From Thermoleophilia bacterium (GTDB lineage Bacteria > Actinomycetota > Thermoleophilia > Gaiellales > SKUG01), in the NCBI GenBank assembly GCA_025964455.1, contig JAOPYU010000274.1, positions 1-9,296 of the forward strand: DNA of 9,296 nucleotides, in the 5' to 3' direction. This document shows positions 6,184 through 9,296 of the stretch, piece after piece. Both the position numbers and the translations under genes were made by a program. The notes under the pieces are model-generated. The model saw only the letters and a list, made by a program, of their open reading frames with translations, was not told the DNA's origin and did no database searches. Numbering within the stretch: the stretch's first letter is position 1; every line of letters starts with the position of its first letter.

Positions 6184-7320
6184 ATGCCCACCGAGCAGAC
6201 CACCCCCCGCCCCGTGCACCCGTCGATCAGCTCGACGAGGAGCCCCGCGCGCACCGTGCGCGCGCTGCAGGCGACCACGCGATTCGTGCAGGTATATCCG
6301 TACGTGCCGAGCTGCGTGCTGCTCACCCTGGCCTTCCTCGGAGTCGCGCAGGCGATCGCGGCCCACATCGGCGTCCCGATCCGCGACCCCGAAGGCGCAC
6401 TGCTGGGCCGGCGCATGATCAGCCCGGTGCTGCTCATGGTCGTGTTCGCCTACCTCGACTCGCTGCGCCGCGCGCGGCGCCTCCAGCGCGGCGGCACCCA
6501 GGGGCGGCTGTTCCTGCTTTCGCTGACGGTATTCCGCGAGCGCTGGTGGTGGAAGCGCCTCGCGCTCGCGGTGATCGGCTTCATGAGCTTCGCCTTCACC
6601 TACCTGGCCTACCGCAACCTGAAGAGCTTCGTCTCGCTCATCGACTACCGCACCTATGACCCCGAGCTGCTCGCGCTCGACCGCTGGATGGCGTTCGGCA
6701 ACGATCCGGCAACCCTGCTGCACAACACGCTCGGGACGGGATTCATGGCCGAGGTCCTCAGCTGGATCTACCTGGTCTACATCCCGCTCGTCGCGGTGAC
6801 TGTCAGCGCCGCCCTCGCCTTCGTGGAGCGCATGCGCGAGGCGTACGTGTTCGTCGCGACCTACATGTGGTGCTGGATCCTCGGAACCGCGTCCTACTAC
6901 GCGATCCCGACGCTCGGCCCGTTCGCGAGCCGCGAACGGCTCTTCGATGATCTGCCCCACACCAACGTCGAACGCGTGCAGGACGCGCTCAAGAACCACC
7001 GCTACGAGCTCTATGCCGACAACATCGGCGACGACGTCGTCGCCGGCATCGCAGGCTTTGCGAGCCTCCACGTCGGGGTCGTGTTCGCGGTGGTCATGCT
7101 CATGCGCTACTACCGCAACACGACGCTCACCTGGGCGTCGATCATCTTCCTCGTCCCGACGACGCTGGCCACGATCTATTTCGGGTGGCACTTCATCGTG
7201 GACGACATCGCGGGCGTGTTCATCGGCTGGTTGGCCTTCGTGCTCGGACGCGCGACCGTCTACCCGCGGATCCTGCTCGTGTGGCGGCGTCGTGCGCATC
7301 GGGAGCTCGCGAACGGGTAG
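6184..7320 (+). CDS. PAP2-superfamily membrane lipid phosphatase/phosphotransferase (Aur1/inositolphosphotransferase-like)
   Basis: The 378-residue polytopic membrane protein has about eight hydrophobic segments (roughly 41-61, 79-96, 126-144, 190-214, 219-243, 288-309, 316-334, 337-357). Two signature motifs of the PAP2_3/Aur1-like branch are present. GIAGFASLHVG contains H296, and YFGWHFIVDDIAG contains the likely nucleophile H336 with D340 close by. YAIPTLGPF (239-247) and a polar loop (about 246-286) lie between helices, also as in that branch. Such enzymes remove or transfer phosphate-bearing headgroups of membrane lipids at the outer face. The actual substrate (phosphatidate, polyprenyl phosphate or inositol lipid) cannot be told. 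The N-terminal 35 residues are polar and Arg-rich and probably cytosolic. No Shine-Dalgarno is seen. The aldehyde dehydrogenase gene follows after nine bases, so co-transcription is possible. Confidence 0.88.
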   Translation: MPTEQTTPRPVHPSISSTRSPARTVRALQATTRFVQVYPYVPSCVLLTLAFLGVAQAIAAHIGVPIRDPEGALLGRRMISPVLLMVVFAYLDSLRRARRLQRGGTQGRLFLLSLTVFRERWWWKRLALAVIGFMSFAFTYLAYRNLKSFVSLIDYRTYDPELLALDRWMAFGNDPATLLHNTLGTGFMAEVLSWIYLVYIPLVAVTVSAALAFVERMREAYVFVATYMWCWILGTASYYAIPTLGPFASRERLFDDLPHTNVERVQDALKNHRYELYADNIGDDVVAGIAGFASLHVGVVFAVVMLMRYYRNTTLTWASIIFLVPTTLATIYFGWHFIVDDIAGVFIGWLAFVLGRATVYPRILLVWRRRAHRELANG

Positions 7321-7323
7321 GCC
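7318..7323 (+). promoter_or_regulatory. Possible -10 element overlapping the PAP2 stop codon
   Basis: TAGGCC lies six bases before the ATG at 7330. It resembles the TAGGCT found seven bases before the carboxypeptidase ATG at 8753. It could serve as a leaderless promoter for the aldehyde dehydrogenase, but the same bases contain the PAP2 TAG stop and a weak GGTAGG ribosome site (7316-7321), so the resemblance may be chance. Confidence 0.25.
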
Positions 7324-7329
7324 GTCCGC

Positions 7330-8718
7330 ATGATCGAGCACGACACCTACATCGAAGTCCGCGCGCCCTGGGATGACCGCGACCTCGGCACCGTCCCGGC
7401 ACTCGACGCCAACGACGTGCGGCGCGAGGTCGGCGTCGCGCACGAAGCCCACCTCGCCGGTGGCTTCAGCCAGCACGAGCGGGCTGAGGTGCTCGAGCGC
7501 GGCGTGGGGCTGCTTGTCGAACGCGCGGAGCAGTTCGCCGCATCGATCCGCGACGAGGCCGGCAAGCCGATCACGCTCGCGCGCGCCGAGGTCGAGCGGG
7601 CGCAGGACACATTGCGTTATGCGGCGATCGAGGCGCGGACGATGACGGGCGACATCGTGCCGATGGCAGGCAGCGCCGCCGGCGCCGGCACGATCGGCAT
7701 GACGCTGAGGGTGCCGGTCGGAGTCGTTGCCGCGATCTCGCCGTTCAACTTCCCCCTCAACCTGGTCTGTCACAAGCTCGCCCCGGCGATCGCGGCGGGG
7801 TGCCCGATCGTGCACAAGCCCGCGAGCTCGACGCCGCTCACATCCGTGCTGCTGCATCAGCTGCTGCATGACGCGGGCCTGCCGAAGGAGCAGCTGCGAC
7901 TCGTCACGGGCGGCGGCCGCGAGGTCGGCGACGCGCTCGTCGTGGATCCACGCGTGCGCCATGTCAGCTTCACTGGATCGAGCGAGGTCGGCTGGTCGCT
8001 GCCGCGCCGCGCCCATCGAGCCCGCGTGTCACTCGAGCTCGGCAACTCGACGCCGCTGCTCGTGTTCGACGATGCCGGCCTCGACGCCGCGGTGCAGGCT
8101 GCGGCCAAATTCGGCTATGCCTACGCCGGACAGAGCTGCATCTCCGTGCAGCGCATGCTCGTGCAGCGGGCCGTCTACGACGACGCGGTGGAGCGGATGA
8201 CCGCCGCTGTCGCCGAGGTGCGATTCGGCGATCCGTCCGACGAGGCCGTGAGCTGCGGCCCGCTCATCGACTCGGGTGCCCGCGACGGCGTCCTCGAGAC
8301 GGTGCGCCAGGCGGTGGAGGCGGGGGCGCGGCTCGCCGTCGGCGGCGACCACGACGGCAACGTCATCGAGCCCACCCTGCTCGTGGACGTCGACCCGGCG
8401 CTCGATGCGTCATGCACGGAGCTGTTCGGCCCGGTCGTGGTGATGACGCCGTTCGACGACGAGGCCGAAGCGGTCGCCCTCGCCAACGGCACGCCGTACG
8501 GGCTGCAGGCGGGGGTGTTCACGGCGGACGTGCACCGCGCGATCCGCATGGCCGAACGCCTCGAGTTCGGCGGCGTCACCGTCAACGTGCCGCCCACGTT
8601 CCGTGCCGACCAGATGCCCTACGGCGGCACCAAGGATTCCGGCAACACGAAGGAAGGGCCGTCATGGGCGCTGCGTGAGCTCACCGAGGAGCGCCTGGTC
8701 CTGCTCGGCCGCGGCTGA
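7330..8718 (+). CDS. NAD(P)+-dependent aldehyde dehydrogenase (lactaldehyde/phosphonoacetaldehyde dehydrogenase-like)
   Basis: The 462-residue protein is full length for the ALDH superfamily and oxidises an aldehyde to a carboxylate. Visible active-site elements are N140 in ISPFNFPLN, K163 in IVHKPASSTP (cofactor), the SFTGSSEVG cofactor loop (213-221), the general base E236 in SLELG, the nucleophile C270 in YAGQSCISVQR, ELFGPVV (364-370), and the C-terminal MPYGGTKDSG motif (429-438). The GQSCISVQR context is typical of the lactaldehyde, phosphonoacetaldehyde and non-phosphorylating glyceraldehyde-3-phosphate dehydrogenase side of the superfamily. The substrate cannot be assigned. After LELG the sequence is NSTP instead of the usual GNxP, so the conserved Asn is displaced. 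The gene starts nine bases after the PAP2 stop. It is soluble, with no signal peptide. Confidence 0.93.
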   Translation: MIEHDTYIEVRAPWDDRDLGTVPALDANDVRREVGVAHEAHLAGGFSQHERAEVLERGVGLLVERAEQFAASIRDEAGKPITLARAEVERAQDTLRYAAIEARTMTGDIVPMAGSAAGAGTIGMTLRVPVGVVAAISPFNFPLNLVCHKLAPAIAAGCPIVHKPASSTPLTSVLLHQLLHDAGLPKEQLRLVTGGGREVGDALVVDPRVRHVSFTGSSEVGWSLPRRAHRARVSLELGNSTPLLVFDDAGLDAAVQAAAKFGYAYAGQSCISVQRMLVQRAVYDDAVERMTAAVAEVRFGDPSDEAVSCGPLIDSGARDGVLETVRQAVEAGARLAVGGDHDGNVIEPTLLVDVDPALDASCTELFGPVVVMTPFDDEAEAVALANGTPYGLQAGVFTADVHRAIRMAERLEFGGVTVNVPPTFRADQMPYGGTKDSGNTKEGPSWALRELTEERLVLLGRG

Positions 8719-8739
8719 ATTCCGCGAACAGCGATCTTA

Positions 8740-8745
8740 TAGGCT
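8740..8745 (+). promoter_or_regulatory. Candidate -10 element, leaderless promoter of the carboxypeptidase gene
   Basis: TAGGCT, in the AT-richer context TCTTATAGGCT, lies seven bases before the ATG at 8753. That spacing would start the transcript at or next to the ATG. The 34-base gap has no Shine-Dalgarno. No good -35 is seen. Confidence 0.5.
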
Positions 8746-8752
8746 GGCGGGC

Positions 8753-9296
8753 ATGACTTCACTGAGCCCTGCCACCGCTGCTTCCTGGATCCCCGACGAG
8801 GAGGCGACCGACGCCCATCGCGAGCTGCGGGCGTGGTGCTCGGAGTTCCGCGACCTCGCCGCGGCGATGCGCCTGCTCGGTTGGGACCAGCAGACCAAGC
8901 TGCCGCCCAAGGGGCAGGCAGGTCGTGGCCGGACCATGGGGGCCCTCAACGGCGTGCTCCACGAGCGGGCGACCTCGGCCGAGCTCGAGCGGCTCATCTC
9001 CAACCTCGAGGACGTCGACCCCGAGGGTCCCGAGGCTCGCGTCGCGCGCCGCGCCTTCGACCAGTCGACCAAGTTCCCGGCAGAGCACGTGCGCGCTCGG
9101 GTGGAGGCATCGTCGGCCGGCTACGCGGCCTGGGATGCTGCCCGGACCAACGACGACTTCGCGGCCTTCCAGCCGCACCTCGAGAAGCTGCTCGAGCTAT
9201 CGCGCAAGGACGCCGAGTACCTCGGCTACGAGAACGAGCCCTACGACGCGCTCCACGACCTCTACGAAGAGGGCAGCCGCGCCGCTGACCTGGAGC
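8753..9296 (+). CDS. M32 family (Taq-type) metallocarboxypeptidase, N-terminal part (3' truncated by window)
   Basis: The frame is open from ATG 8753 to the window edge, giving 181 codons plus one base of a family usually near 500 residues. Characteristic N-terminal features are AAAMRLLGWDQQTKLPPKG (about residues 36-54), GRTMGALNGVLHERAT (60-75), a W..AR..DDFAAFQPHLEKLLELSR stretch (about 126-150), and YLGYENEPYDALHDLYEEG (158-176). The zinc-binding HEXXH motif lies past the window, so activity cannot be judged. Family members are zinc-dependent cytosolic enzymes that trim C-terminal residues from peptides. The frame is not closed by a stop inside the window. It follows the aldehyde dehydrogenase gene by 34 bases but seems to have its own promoter. 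Confidence 0.92.
   Translation, partial: MTSLSPATAASWIPDEEATDAHRELRAWCSEFRDLAAAMRLLGWDQQTKLPPKGQAGRGRTMGALNGVLHERATSAELERLISNLEDVDPEGPEARVARRAFDQSTKFPAEHVRARVEASSAGYAAWDAARTNDDFAAFQPHLEKLLELSRKDAEYLGYENEPYDALHDLYEEGSRAADLE

Noticed and set aside
6049..8016. 655-codon open frame on the - strand, antisense to the PAP2 and aldehyde dehydrogenase genes
   Set aside because: Arg/Asp/Glu/His-rich composition without any motif is typical of a shadow of GC-rich coding DNA. Both sense genes are intact.

Overview
This window is compact, very GC-rich bacterial DNA carrying eight protein-coding genes and no RNA genes, insertion sequences, CRISPR arrays or prophage genes that I can see. The codon bias (third positions almost all G or C), the PcrA/UvrD type with a long Gly/Ser/Trp linker, the class III adenylate cyclase, and an RTX protein ending in a Cys-bracketed tail together suggest a high-GC actinobacterium, perhaps of the Thermoleophilia (Solirubrobacter/Conexibacter/Patulibacter type). 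That placement is inference from style, not from a marker gene.

Left part (1-5155, all + strand). The window opens inside a PcrA/UvrD-like DNA helicase gene, of which the C-terminal part is present. After 44 bases comes a gene with a good Shine-Dalgarno and a GTG start. It encodes a 366-residue secreted protein made of two tandem copies of a four-cysteine beta-rich domain that I cannot name. Its stop overlaps (ATGA) the start of a 486-residue secreted protein with two FN3/Ig-like domains, 18 RTX calcium-binding nonapeptides and a Cys-containing tail. After another 44 bases follows a membrane-anchored class III adenylate/guanylate cyclase with all catalytic residues. The two exported proteins are almost certainly co-translated. 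Whether the cyclase is functionally tied to them is open.

Middle (5175-6183). A lipase-like alpha/beta hydrolase lies on the - strand, converging on the cyclase with a 19-base gap. It diverges from the next gene across a 139-base regulatory region that holds two perfect palindromes and candidate -10 elements.

Right part (6184-9296, + strand). This part holds an eight-helix PAP2-type lipid phosphatase/phosphotransferase, a 462-residue aldehyde dehydrogenase starting 9 bases later, and the N-terminal 181 codons of an M32 (Taq-type) metallocarboxypeptidase. The last gene probably has its own leaderless promoter. These look like ordinary metabolic and housekeeping genes.

I do not see an obviously new defence or mobile system. 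The least explained part is 1162-5155: a duplicated unknown four-Cys exported domain translationally coupled to an RTX beta-roll protein, next to a membrane cyclase whose start codon sits in a hairpin. Long antisense open frames here are GC-driven shadows.
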